Source: Erythrobacter sp047872805 (GTDB taxonomy: Bacteria > Pseudomonadota > Alphaproteobacteria > Sphingomonadales > Sphingomonadaceae). From it: 64,000 nt of DNA. Each line of letters begins with the position of its first letter. Within the stretch, counting starts at the first letter, position 1. The notes below the pieces were generated by a model, which saw only the letters and a program-made list of their open reading frames with translations, was not told where the DNA came from and searched no databases. The DNA lies in the NCBI RefSeq assembly GCF_047872805.1, contig NZ_JBLQUK010000002.1, positions 62,001 through 126,000 of the forward strand, given 5' to 3'. Both the position numbers and the translations under genes were made by a program. Positions 26,202 to 34,444 of this stretch are shown one piece after another.

Positions 26202-27164
26202 ATGAGCAGGCGTTCAATGATCTCCATGGCCGACCGCAAGACTGGCCGCGCTGGCAATCCGCCCGCACCGATCAGGATCACTGCAATCGCTGCCTCGCTG
26301 GCATTGCTCGGTGCCTGCGCCACCCCGGCACCGCCGCCTCCGCCGCCTCCCCCTCCGCCGCCTCCACCCCCGGTTGAGACGACCCCCTACCGTCCGCTTC
26401 CTCCCGGCGGCGCGTCCTATGTCATGGCGATCCCGGGCAAGGATGAACTGGGCCGCCGCATAACAATCAATCGCGGCATTTCCGTTGATGAGATCGTCTG
26501 GCATTTCCGTTCGGCTTGGAACGTTGCGGCGCTCAATTGCCTCGCCGCGGAATATGAGCCGATCCTGACCGCTTACAGCGCATATATCAGCGTTCATGGA
26601 AGCGCGCTGCGCCGGGTGAATGACCGGATCGACGCGCAATATCGCAGCGACAATGGCGCGCGCCGAGCAGGGATTATCGCGCGCGAAGGGCATATGACAT
26701 CGGTCTACAATTTCTTCGCTTTGCCGCCCGCGCGCGCACGGTTTTGTCGCGCGGCTCTGGACATTTCGAACCGCTATTTGCTCGCCCCGGTCGATCCGAT
26801 TGCCTTTGCCACAGACAATTTTTCCGTGATTGAGCAGCCGTTCGAGCTGTTCTTTCAGGAATATGAGCAATATCAACGCGCCTCGGCGGATTGGGATGCG
26901 CGTTACGGCGCTATGTTTGGACCTTCGCAGCCCGGATGGGTGGTGGTGCAACAGGCGCGCGCGAATGGTGTGCCGGTGCCGACCGTCGGGAGCGGTGCAC
27001 CAGCTGCAACGCTCGCTAACCCCGGCGTCGCCAGCTCCGTGATCGACCCGGAAACCGGCATTGCGGTGCCCATCGTGCCGGTGCAGGAGAACATCATTTC
27101 GCAGCCCGTGATTGAGCCGGTTGCATCAGACCGCCCCGACAATCAGCCCGCATCACCGCAATGA
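26202..27164 (+). CDS. Putative lipoprotein with polyproline tract
   Basis: 320 residues if started at ATG 26202 (AAAGG upstream); ATGs at 26217 and 26226 are alternatives, while the first in-frame ATG (26145) adds an unlikely tail. The signal segment ITAIAASLALLGAC ends in a lipobox cysteine. Directly behind it stand 14 consecutive prolines (26331-26372), likely a stiff spacer away from the membrane. The globular part contains four cysteine-poor helical stretches (VDEIVWHFRSAWNVAALNC, YNFFALPPARARFCRAALDI) and a Pro/Val-rich tail. I do not recognise the family. Efficient translation should need elongation factor P. Confidence 0.7.
   Translation: MSRRSMISMADRKTGRAGNPPAPIRITAIAASLALLGACATPAPPPPPPPPPPPPPPVETTPYRPLPPGGASYVMAIPGKDELGRRITINRGISVDEIVWHFRSAWNVAALNCLAAEYEPILTAYSAYISVHGSALRRVNDRIDAQYRSDNGARRAGIIAREGHMTSVYNFFALPPARARFCRAALDISNRYLLAPVDPIAFATDNFSVIEQPFELFFQEYEQYQRASADWDARYGAMFGPSQPGWVVVQQARANGVPVPTVGSGAPAATLANPGVASSVIDPETGIAVPIVPVQENIISQPVIEPVASDRPDNQPASPQ
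26331..26372 (+). repeat. Polyproline codon tract (14 Pro)
   Basis: Fourteen successive proline codons made of mixed ccg, cct, ccc and cca, immediately after the lipobox of the lipoprotein. The mixed codons suggest selection for the peptide rather than simple DNA slippage. Confidence 0.85.
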
Positions 27165-27204
27165 CAGTGCGCAAACGGCGGCGATCAACGGGTGTTGCGC
27201 CGTC

Positions 27205-27400
27205 GGAGTTGTTGGACTAGCAGACCCCCACACTTCGGTAACGGGAATGCGGTTTAATTCCGCAGCTGTCCCTGCAACTGTAAGCGGTGAGTGTCTGTCG
27301 CGCGCGGGCCCGCAAGGGCGCGCAACCACTGAGGGAAACCTTGGGAAGGTGAGCGGCAGACGCGTTTATCCGTGAGCCAGGAGACCGACCGGAGCGTGTC
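27205..27400 (+). ncRNA. Cobalamin riboswitch (B12 box element)
   Basis: The conserved core of the adenosylcobalamin aptamer is readable in order: GGGAATGCGG, then the paired TTCCGC, then CTGTCCCTGCAACTGTAAGC near 27280, then a variable arm (GCGCGCGGGCCC), GGGAAACCTTGGGAAGG near 27330-27355, and the B12 box GAGCCAGGAGACCGACC at 27374-27390. Boundaries are approximate. It precedes a BtuB-type receptor, the usual target. The remaining 120 bases to the start codon would hold the expression platform. I cannot tell a terminator from ribosome-binding-site occlusion. Confidence 0.9.
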
Positions 27401-27523
27401 GCTTGTTGCCTGGTTCAGGGATTGATCCGGCGCGGAAAGACTTTCGTTTCGAGCGACGACCAAGGCGGCTGTGGGGAAACCCGCAGTCGGTGTTGTTCGC
27501 TCGTTCGGAAGGAATACCGACTA

Positions 27524-29455
27524 ATGAAGAATGTGAAACTGCTGTGCGGAGCGGGACTTGCCGCGCTGGGGTGGAGTGTGCCTGCGCTGGCGCAAGATGA
27601 CCATGGCGTTGCAACTGGCAACGGCCAATCCCGCCCTGATACGGAGACGCCGATCCTCGTCACGGCCAGCCGTGATCCAGCGATTACGCTCACCGATTAC
27701 ACCGGCTCCGCGTTTGTCATCACCGCCGAACAGCTCGAAGCCCGCCAGACCCGCGACATTGCCGATGTGCTGCGCGATGTGCCGGGCGTCGCTGTCAGCA
27801 GCGTTGCAGGGCAGACCCAGATCCGGCTGCGCGGGGCCGAGGGCAACCACGTGCTGGTGTTGATCGACGGGATCGAAGTGTCCGATCCCTTTGCAGGCGA
27901 GTTTGACGTCGGCACGTTGCAGGCTGAAATCGGTAGCCGGGTTGAGGTTTTGCGCGGGCCGCAATCGGCGCTCTATGGCTCGGATGCGATTGGCGGCGTG
28001 GTCGCCTATGACAGCGGCAATTTCGACGGGGTCGCAGCCCGGCTCGAAGGCGGTTCAAACAACACTATCAACGGCGCGGCGCGGGCTGGCGGTTCGGGCA
28101 GCGGCTGGGATGCCTCGCTATCCGCAATTGTGGTGAGCACCAATGGTGAACCCAACGCAAGAGGCGGGGTGCGCGACATTGGCCGCGACAGCTACACCGT
28201 TTCGGGCAAGGGATCGGCTGAAGTTGCAGAGGACTTTACCCTGCGCGGCTCTGCCCGGTTCATCCGCACCGAAGGCCAGTTCAACGATTCCGATTTCGAC
28301 ACCGCCAGCCCGACCTTTGGCCTTACCATCGACAGTCCCGGCACCGGTTTTGAAAACGAAGCGGTCTATGCCATGATCGGCGCGCAATATTCCGCGCTCG
28401 ATGGGCGGTGGACGCATGACCTTTCAGCCCAGATCGCCGACATAACCCGCGGCACATTCGGCCCGTTTGGTCCGAGCAATTCTTCCGAGGGCGACCGGAT
28501 CAAAGCGTCCTATGTCAGTGGCTTTGCACTGGCGGACGAACATTCGTTGACCCTTGCCGCCGATTGGGAGCGCGAACGGTTTCGCAACACCACGCCCGGC
28601 GGGTTCGCCTTTAACGGGCGGCGCCAGATCGAGAACGCCGGGATCGTTGGCGAATATCGCTATGATGGCAACCGCTTCGATTTTTCGGCGGCGTTGCGGC
28701 ATGATTTCAATTCACGCTTTGCCGATGAAACCACCTTCCGCGTCGGCGCGGGCTACGCTGTGACCGACACCACCCGGCTGCGCGCCTCTGCCGGGTCAGG
28801 GATCAAGAACCCCGGATTTTTCGAACTGTTCGGCTTTGTCGATGGGCGCTTCATCGGCAACGCTAACCTCCAGCCGGAAAAATCGACCAGCTGGGAAGTG
28901 GGCGTGGATCAGACCTTGTTCGGCGATGCTGTAACCGTGTCCGCGACATGGTTCGATGCGGAACTGGATGATGAGATATTCACCACTTTCCCTGCGCCAA
29001 CCTTCATCGCCACCCCGGCCAATCGCTCCACCAAAAGCAAACAGCGCGGCGCTGAGCTGGCGTTGGCGGCGCGGATCAGCCCGCAATGGAGCCTGAACGC
29101 GGCCTATAGCTATCTCGATGCCGAAGAGAACGGGATCGAGGAAGTGCGCCGCCCGGATCACACCGCCAGCGCCGCGCTGACCTGGACCGCGCCCGGTGAT
29201 GCAGCCTCGGCAGCTCTGGTGGTGCGCCATAATGGCGAGGCCATCGACCTCGCCTTCACCGACCCCAGCTTTGTTCCGGTGCGCGCGGTGCTGGACGATT
29301 ACACGCTCGTGAATCTCAACGCCGAGGTGAAATTGGCAGAGGGTTTGACGCTGTTTGCGCGCGCAGAAAACCTGCTGGATGAACGCTATGAGCAGGTCTT
29401 CAGCTTTGTTTCGCCGGGGCGCACGGTGATTGCGGGGTTCGAGGCGAAATTCTAA
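27524..29455 (+). CDS. btuB: TonB-dependent vitamin B12 receptor
   Basis: 643 residues from ATG 27524, which is preceded by GGAAGGA and followed by a signal peptide (MKNVKLLCGAGLAALGWSVP, cleavage near ALAQ). Upstream in-frame codons lie in the riboswitch leader. TonB-dependent outer-membrane receptors import ligands using the TonB-ExbBD energy system. A plug domain (about 45-150) contains IADVLRDVPGVAVSSV and RVEVLRGPQSALYGSDAIGG; a 22-strand barrel ends in a terminal phenylalanine (FEAKF). Cobalamin specificity is inferred from the riboswitch. The TonB box lies near residue 45. Confidence 0.9.
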   Translation: MKNVKLLCGAGLAALGWSVPALAQDDHGVATGNGQSRPDTETPILVTASRDPAITLTDYTGSAFVITAEQLEARQTRDIADVLRDVPGVAVSSVAGQTQIRLRGAEGNHVLVLIDGIEVSDPFAGEFDVGTLQAEIGSRVEVLRGPQSALYGSDAIGGVVAYDSGNFDGVAARLEGGSNNTINGAARAGGSGSGWDASLSAIVVSTNGEPNARGGVRDIGRDSYTVSGKGSAEVAEDFTLRGSARFIRTEGQFNDSDFDTASPTFGLTIDSPGTGFENEAVYAMIGAQYSALDGRWTHDLSAQIADITRGTFGPFGPSNSSEGDRIKASYVSGFALADEHSLTLAADWERERFRNTTPGGFAFNGRRQIENAGIVGEYRYDGNRFDFSAALRHDFNSRFADETTFRVGAGYAVTDTTRLRASAGSGIKNPGFFELFGFVDGRFIGNANLQPEKSTSWEVGVDQTLFGDAVTVSATWFDAELDDEIFTTFPAPTFIATPANRSTKSKQRGAELALAARISPQWSLNAAYSYLDAEENGIEEVRRPDHTASAALTWTAPGDAASAALVVRHNGEAIDLAFTDPSFVPVRAVLDDYTLVNLNAEVKLAEGLTLFARAENLLDERYEQVFSFVSPGRTVIAGFEAKF

Positions 29456-29470
29456 CCCACTCGCTTTTCT

Positions 29471-29508
29471 TCGAGGAAATGCATAGGGGGCCTTATGCAT
29501 TTCCTCGA
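29471..29508 (+). promoter_or_regulatory. Perfect 15-bp hairpin over the obgE start codon
   Basis: TCGAGGAAATGCATA (29471-29485) and TATGCATTTCCTCGA (29494-29508) are exact reverse complements around an eight-base loop. The obgE ATG (29495-29497) and its next three codons form the right arm, and the AGGGGG ribosome-binding site lies at the arm/loop border (29485-29490). In RNA this would mask the start codon. No T-tract follows, so it is not an ordinary terminator. Confidence 0.75.
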
Positions 29509-30562
29509 TCAGGCCAAAATCTATCTCCAATCGGGCGCAGGCGGACCGGGTGCGGTCAGCTTTCGCCGTGAGAAATATGTCGAATATGGCGGTCCCGACG
29601 GCGGCAATGGCGGCAAGGGCGGCGATATCATCTTTGAAGCGGTGCAGGGCCTCAACACCCTGATAGACTTCCGCTATTCGCAGCACTTCAAGGCGAAACG
29701 CGGCAATCACGGACGCGGCCGCGATCAGACCGGCGCGGGCGCGCCCGATCTGGTTATCAAGGTTCCTGTCGGCACGCAGATCCTGTCAGAGGACAAAGAA
29801 GAAGTGCTCGCCGATTTTACCGAACTGGGTCAGCGGATCGTGTTTCTCGAAGGCGGGATCGGCGGGCGCGGCAACGCATCTTACAAGACGTCGAGCAACC
29901 GTGCCCCGCGTCAACATCAACCGGGCATGCCCTCGCAGGAAATGTGGGTCTGGCTGCGGCTGAAGCTGCTCGCCGATGTCGGGCTGGTCGGGCTGCCCAA
30001 TGCGGGCAAATCGACCTTTATCAACGCAGTATCCAACGCGCAGGCCAAAGTCGGCGATTATGCCTTTACAACCCTGGTGCCCAAACTGGGGGTGGTGCGC
30101 CACAAGGCCCGCGAATTTGTGTTGGCGGATATTCCCGGACTGATCGAAGGGGCGGCGGATGGTGCGGGAATCGGTGACCGGTTTCTGGGCCATATCGAAC
30201 GCTGCCGGGTGCTGATCCATCTGATCGATATCACCGGCACCGAAGCCTCCGACCCGGTCGAAGCGATGCGGGTGATTGAGGATGAGCTGGAGGCATATGG
30301 CGCGGGGTTGGATGACAAGCCGCGTTTGGTGGCGTTGAACAAGCTCGATCTGGCCGATAGCGAATTGGTCGATGCTTTCCGCGCCGAACTGCTGGCAGCG
30401 GGTGCAGAAAAGGTTTTTGCGGTTTCCGGTGCGACCGGTGCAGGGATCGACGCATTGATGGATGCAGTGCTGAGATATCTGCCAGAGCAGACCTCAACCG
30501 AAACCAAAGCCGCCGAAATCGAGGACACGGGTGAGGGCGGGGAGGAATGGTCGCCGCTCTGA
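29495..30562 (+). CDS. obgE: GTPase Obg (CgtA)
   Basis: 355 residues. Obg GTPases act in 50S ribosome maturation, and in ppGpp-linked growth and cell-cycle control. The N-terminal glycine-rich Obg domain (MHFLDQAKIYLQSGAGGPGA onward, about 1-158) and the G domain are complete: G1 GLPNAGKS near residue 166, G3 DIPGLIEGA, G4 NKLD. A short acidic tail ends the protein. It follows btuB after only 39 bases, which contain the start-codon hairpin. It may be read through from the B12-controlled promoter or have its own. The pair obgE-proB is a frequent bacterial gene order. Confidence 0.96.
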   Translation: MHFLDQAKIYLQSGAGGPGAVSFRREKYVEYGGPDGGNGGKGGDIIFEAVQGLNTLIDFRYSQHFKAKRGNHGRGRDQTGAGAPDLVIKVPVGTQILSEDKEEVLADFTELGQRIVFLEGGIGGRGNASYKTSSNRAPRQHQPGMPSQEMWVWLRLKLLADVGLVGLPNAGKSTFINAVSNAQAKVGDYAFTTLVPKLGVVRHKAREFVLADIPGLIEGAADGAGIGDRFLGHIERCRVLIHLIDITGTEASDPVEAMRVIEDELEAYGAGLDDKPRLVALNKLDLADSELVDAFRAELLAAGAEKVFAVSGATGAGIDALMDAVLRYLPEQTSTETKAAEIEDTGEGGEEWSPL

Positions 30563-30593
30563 CCGGGCTTTCAATTTGACCCGCAAACCCTTA

Positions 30594-30606
30594 GTTGCAG
30601 TGCAAC
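30594..30606. repeat. Short palindrome abutting the proB start
   Basis: GTTGCA and TGCAAC face each other around one base, directly before the ATG of proB. It occupies the place where a ribosome-binding site would be expected, and none is visible. It could be an operator or part of an initiation structure. Confidence 0.45.
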
Positions 30607-31740
30607 ATGGCCATAGAAACGCTTCTCGATTTCCGCGACATTGAAAAATGCCCGAGACTGGTCATCAAGATCGGTTCGGCGCTGCTGATCCATCCTGACG
30701 GCGAACCGCGGTTCGAATGGCTGCGCAGCGTCGCACATGAAGTCGCCAATGCGCGCGAACGCGGGCAAGAGGTGATTGTGGTGGCCTCCGGTTCGGTGGC
30801 GCTCGGCGCGGCAATGCTTGATCTGCCGGGCAAGGGTCGCACCACGCTGTCGCATGCGCAGGCGGCAGCAGCGGTTGGGCAGGTGTTCCTCGCTTCCACA
30901 TGGGCGATGATGTTCAGGGAACATGGTCTGGTCGCGGGACAGATGCTGCTGACGCTGGACGATCTCGAGAACCGCAGCCGCTATCTCAACGCCCGCGAAA
31001 CCTTGCGCGAATTGCTGAAACGCGGGGTGGTGCCGATCATCAACGAAAACGACACCACGGCGACCAGCGAAATCCGATTTGGCGACAACGACCGGCTCGC
31101 CGCGCGAGTGGCGCAGGCGGTGGAGGCTGACGGCGTGCTGCTGCTGACCGATGTTGACGGACTGTATGACAAGCATCCGCAGCAACCGGGTGCCAAGATT
31201 CTTCCCGAAGTGCGCGGTGTGACCGAAGAGATTCACAAGATGGCGACCGGAGGATCGGGGTCGGGCATCGGATCGGGCGGCATGACGTCCAAACTGCTTG
31301 CCGCCGAAATTGCAGGACGGGCCGGAATTGCGCTCGCGATCATAAAGGGGGTGGAAGATCACCCTATCGGCCGCGCACTGAGCGCCGATACTGGAACGCT
31401 GTTCTTGCCGGAACGCGATGACAATGCCTTCAAATCGTGGATTGGCGGGCGGATGCGGTTCAACGGGTCGCTGCGGATAGATGATGGCGCCGTCGCCGCG
31501 TTGAATAGCGGCAACAGCCTGCTGGCGGCCGGGCTGACGCAGGTGCTTGGCAAGTTTGAACGCGGCGATGTGATCGCGGTTGAGGATGCACTTGGGCGCA
31601 TGATCGCCAAGGGCATGATCGAATATGACAGCGCCGATTGCGACAAGATCAAGGGGCTGCGCAGCGGTGAAGTCGAGGCGGTGCTGGGCCATGTCCCGCG
31701 TTCGGCAGTGATCCACCGCGACAATATGGTCATTCTGTGA
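30607..31740 (+). CDS. proB: Glutamate 5-kinase
   Basis: 377 residues from ATG 30607; a TTG at 30595 would add four residues. ProB phosphorylates glutamate, the first step to proline. The amino acid kinase domain (about 1-260) shows VIKIGSALLI, VVASGSVALGAAML, and the NENDTTAT block; a C-terminal PUA domain (about 280-370) follows. No ribosome-binding site is visible and a palindrome abuts the start. It overlaps the next gene by GTGA. Feedback inhibition by proline is known for the family. With ProC encoded upstream, only ProA is absent from the window. Confidence 0.94.
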   Translation: MAIETLLDFRDIEKCPRLVIKIGSALLIHPDGEPRFEWLRSVAHEVANARERGQEVIVVASGSVALGAAMLDLPGKGRTTLSHAQAAAAVGQVFLASTWAMMFREHGLVAGQMLLTLDDLENRSRYLNARETLRELLKRGVVPIINENDTTATSEIRFGDNDRLAARVAQAVEADGVLLLTDVDGLYDKHPQQPGAKILPEVRGVTEEIHKMATGGSGSGIGSGGMTSKLLAAEIAGRAGIALAIIKGVEDHPIGRALSADTGTLFLPERDDNAFKSWIGGRMRFNGSLRIDDGAVAALNSGNSLLAAGLTQVLGKFERGDVIAVEDALGRMIAKGMIEYDSADCDKIKGLRSGEVEAVLGHVPRSAVIHRDNMVIL

Positions 31741-32648
31741 CGTCCGCCGCGCGGTTGGCGATCACCGGCGCGACCGGCTTTGTCGGGAGCGCGGTGATAG
31801 ATGCGGCGCTTGGTCACGATCTGCAGCTCTTGGCCCGCCGCAAGCAGGCACCGCGCAAGGGTGCCGTCTGGGTGCAGGGCACGCTTGGTGATGAAGAGGC
31901 GTTGGATGCCCTATGCAGGGGCGTGGATGCGGTGATCCACATTGCCGGCCTGACCAACACGCCCGATCCTGCAGAATTTGAGGCGGCCAATGTGACTGGC
32001 ACGGCCAACATGATTGGGGCAGCAAAGCGAGCCGGGGTGCGGCGCTTTGTATTTGTCTCATCGCTGGCGGCGCGTGAGCCGCAATTGTCGGCCTATGGTG
32101 CATCCAAGGCGCGAGCTGAAACGCTGGTCGAGGCAAGCGGGCTGGACTGGACCATCGTGCGACCCCCTGGCGTCTATGGTCCGCGTGACGATGATTATCT
32201 GGAGATGTTTCGCACGGCAAAGCACGGCTTTGTCCCGTTGCCGCCGGGCGGAGCGAGTTCGATCATTCATGTCGATGATCTGGCGCGCCTGCTGGTGACG
32301 CTGGCCGAAACGGGCGGGCACAAGTCGATCTATGAACCCGACGACGGGCGCGAGGGCGGCTGGTCGCACAAGGAGCTTGCGCAGGCCATCGGGCGCGCAG
32401 TGGGCAGGCGCAGCGTGTTTGCGCCGCATTTGCCCCAATGGGCACTTGGGCTGGCTGCGGGCGCGGACCGGCTGTTGCGCGGCGACCGGGCAAAGCTGAC
32501 GGCGGACCGGGTGGGCTATATGTGCCACCCCAATTGGGTTGCCCGTTCGGATCGGCGCGTGCCGCCGGGCCTATGGCAGCCGCAGATCAGTGGTGAAGAA
32601 GGGCTAAAATCCGCCGCCGAATGGTATCGCGCGCAAGGTTGGCTCTGA
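31737..32648 (+). CDS. NAD(P)-dependent epimerase/dehydratase family protein
   Basis: 303 residues, GTG start overlapping the proB stop (GTGA). An extended short-chain dehydrogenase: the nucleotide loop ITGATGFVGSAVIDAAL opens the protein, the region SLAAREPQLSAYGASKARAE includes the YxxxK catalytic pair (Y-GASK), and the motif IVRPPGVYGPRDDDYLEMF is typical of epimerases or the NDUFA9-like subgroup. The substrate cannot be read from sequence. Co-translation with proB is likely but does not show shared function. Confidence 0.88.
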   Translation: MTSAARLAITGATGFVGSAVIDAALGHDLQLLARRKQAPRKGAVWVQGTLGDEEALDALCRGVDAVIHIAGLTNTPDPAEFEAANVTGTANMIGAAKRAGVRRFVFVSSLAAREPQLSAYGASKARAETLVEASGLDWTIVRPPGVYGPRDDDYLEMFRTAKHGFVPLPPGGASSIIHVDDLARLLVTLAETGGHKSIYEPDDGREGGWSHKELAQAIGRAVGRRSVFAPHLPQWALGLAAGADRLLRGDRAKLTADRVGYMCHPNWVARSDRRVPPGLWQPQISGEEGLKSAAEWYRAQGWL

Positions 32649-32752
32649 GCGGATTAACTGGACGCGCGCCGTGGATCGCCTATCGCTTCGGTAGGGGTCG
32701 CGAATCGCAGCGATGAGTTGTGTCATTGCTGCGCATCACCAAGGGGGAAATC

Positions 32753-33151
32753 ATGAAGAGAATCGCACTTGTGGCCGCGCTGGCCACTATCGCTGCCTGC
32801 ACACCCGCGGCAGAAACTGAAGCACCGGCAGAACCAGCAGCAGTTGAGGCGGTGGCTGCAACGACCGCTGCCGATGGTGGGCCGTCCCATGGTATGTACC
32901 GCGTCACCGATTCCGAGGGCAAGGTGAGCATGGAAGATGTCCGCGAAGACGGAACGTGGAGCAGCACCGACGATGAAGGCGTTGTCACCACCGGCACTTG
33001 GGAACAGAAGAGCCCGAACATCTATTGCGCCACTGCCGACACCGAAGGCGCAGAACAGGAATGCCACGATGAAGTGGTCGATGAAACCGGCGTCTGGACC
33101 AGCACCGATTCCGAAGGCAAGGTCGCTACGATAGAGCGCGTTACTGGCTGA
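32753..33151 (+). CDS. Small putative lipoprotein with repeated acidic motif
   Basis: 132 residues from ATG 32753, with AAGGGGGA just upstream; an earlier in-frame ATG adds an unlikely tail. The signal MKRIALVAALATIAAC ends in a lipobox-like cysteine. The mature protein repeats a short motif: TDSEGKVSMEDV, GTWSSTDDEGVV, and GVWTSTDSEGKVATIERV. Two cysteines (in NIYCATAD and QECHDE) could form a disulfide. I do not recognise the family. It stands alone, convergent with cysH, and is followed by a strong terminator. Confidence 0.75.
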   Translation: MKRIALVAALATIAACTPAAETEAPAEPAAVEAVAATTAADGGPSHGMYRVTDSEGKVSMEDVREDGTWSSTDDEGVVTTGTWEQKSPNIYCATADTEGAEQECHDEVVDETGVWTSTDSEGKVATIERVTG

Positions 33152-33175
33152 TATATCAGCTTTTTCAGGCTAATG

Positions 33176-33216
33176 AAAAACGCCCCGTTGGCCCAAAGGC
33201 CGGCGGGGCGTTTTCG
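33176..33216. terminator. Bidirectional terminator between convergent genes
   Basis: AAAACGCCCCG and CGGGGCGTTTT form an 11-bp stem around a loop that itself pairs (GGCC/GGCC). A-tracts on the left and T-tracts on the right allow use on both strands. It separates the small lipoprotein gene (plus) from cysH (minus). Confidence 0.85.
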
Positions 33217-33225
33217 CATTTGGCC

Positions 33226-33984
33226 TTACAAAAACGGTTCCTCGCCCGGCTTGTGGATGCCGCATTCGGTCTTGTCCCAGCCTTTCCACCGGCCAGATCG
33301 AGGGTCTTCGCCCGGTGCGACCTTGTGGGTGCACGGCTCGCAGCCGATTGAGGGAAAACCGCGCGCGACCAGCGGGTGGCGCGGCAGGTCGTGCTGAATG
33401 AAATGCGCCTCGATCTGGCCCGCGTCCCAATCAATCAGCGGGTTGATTTTTAGCCGCCCCTGCGCATCCGAAGTGTCCACTTCAAACCGCGGCAAATTGG
33501 CGCGGGTTGATGACTGGAACGCCTTGCGCCCGGTGAAACTGGCATCAAAGCCGGACAGTGCCTTTGCCAGAGGCAAGACCTTGCGAATTTCGCAGCAGCC
33601 ATCGGGGTCATAGGACCAGCGCAGCCCGGTTTCGTCTTGCTTCGCCAGATCCACTGCATCCGGGGTCAGGATGCGCACATCGGTAAAACCCAGACGCGAC
33701 ACAAGATCATCGCGGTACTGCAGCGTTTCGGCAAAATGCTTGCCGGTGTCGAGGAACAACACCGGGACATTGCGGCTGGTCTGCGCAATCAAATGCAGCA
33801 GCACCGCGCTTTCCGCACCAAAGCTGGAGACGATGGCGAGATCGCCCGCCAGATCGCCTCCGATCACGCCTTCGAGCATTTCCTGCGTTGAGGACCCGCG
33901 GAACATCCGGTTGAGCCGCACCGCGTCATGGTCGGTGAAGCGCGGGGCGGCATCGATCCGGTCGATCTTGCGGACTTCATTCAT
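33226..33984 (-). CDS. cysH: Assimilatory adenylyl-sulfate (APS) reductase-type CysH
   Basis: 252 residues from ATG 33984, which has GGAG seven bases upstream and overlaps the stop of the preceding gene; longer in-frame starts fall inside that gene. CysH reduces activated sulfate to sulfite using thioredoxin. The ATP-sulfurylase-like fold shows SSFGAESAVLLHLIA and LDTGKHFAETLQYRD. It has a Cys-Cys pair (DGCCEIRK) and a later CxxC (GCEPCTH), which together hold a [4Fe-4S] cluster in APS-using enzymes, and the catalytic cysteine in ECGIH. So APS rather than PAPS is the likely substrate. Confidence 0.93.
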   Translation of the reverse strand: MNEVRKIDRIDAAPRFTDHDAVRLNRMFRGSSTQEMLEGVIGGDLAGDLAIVSSFGAESAVLLHLIAQTSRNVPVLFLDTGKHFAETLQYRDDLVSRLGFTDVRILTPDAVDLAKQDETGLRWSYDPDGCCEIRKVLPLAKALSGFDASFTGRKAFQSSTRANLPRFEVDTSDAQGRLKINPLIDWDAGQIEAHFIQHDLPRHPLVARGFPSIGCEPCTHKVAPGEDPRSGRWKGWDKTECGIHKPGEEPFL

Positions 33985-34444
33985 GGTCTGCTCCATGGCG
34001 AATTTCCTGAATGGTTTTGCGCCCGTCGGCGGCGCGTTGATAGACATTGTCCCAAGTTGCAAAGGCACGACGCGCATCCGCTTCATCGAGCGGCCTGTCG
34101 GGCGCAAATGCGTCAAAGCCGCAGCGGCGCATGTGGCTCAATTGATCGATCAGCACGTCGCCCACCGCGCGCAATTCACCGGAATAGCCTGCCTCGCGCA
34201 GAATTCGCGCAGCGGAATAGCCGCGCCCGTCGCCAAAGCTGGGGAAGTTGACCTCAACCAGCGCGAGCCGGTCAAGATAGGGGAGCAGCAGCCGCGCATC
34301 GTCGCCCGGTTCTATCCGCACGGCGGCGGCGTTGGTCTGATCGCAGCAGGCATCGACCGTGACGGTGCCGTGATCGGCAGGCTCATCATCGCGGAACCGG
34401 AACTGCACTTCATCAGGCGAGGTGCCAAAATCAGGCTTGCCCAT
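33977..34444 (-). CDS. DUF934 protein of the sulfite reduction operon
   Basis: 155 residues. ATG 34444 is chosen because AAGGAGG lies six bases upstream, inside the 3' end of the sulfite reductase gene; an upstream frame extension is not protein-like. DUF934 proteins accompany sulfite reductase and CysH in many proteobacteria; their role is unknown, perhaps in electron delivery or assembly. Visible blocks are FPSFGDGRGYSAARILRE and GELRAVGDVLIDQLSHMRRCGFDAF, both typical. It overlaps sulfite reductase by 14 bases and cysH by 8, so the three are translationally coupled. Confidence 0.88.
   Translation of the reverse strand: MGKPDFGTSPDEVQFRFRDDEPADHGTVTVDACCDQTNAAAVRIEPGDDARLLLPYLDRLALVEVNFPSFGDGRGYSAARILREAGYSGELRAVGDVLIDQLSHMRRCGFDAFAPDRPLDEADARRAFATWDNVYQRAADGRKTIQEIRHGADHE

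Noticed and set aside
27112..27375. Small open frame crossing the riboswitch
   Set aside because: It coincides with the conserved B12 aptamer and overlaps the lipoprotein gene end; the RNA explains the sequence.
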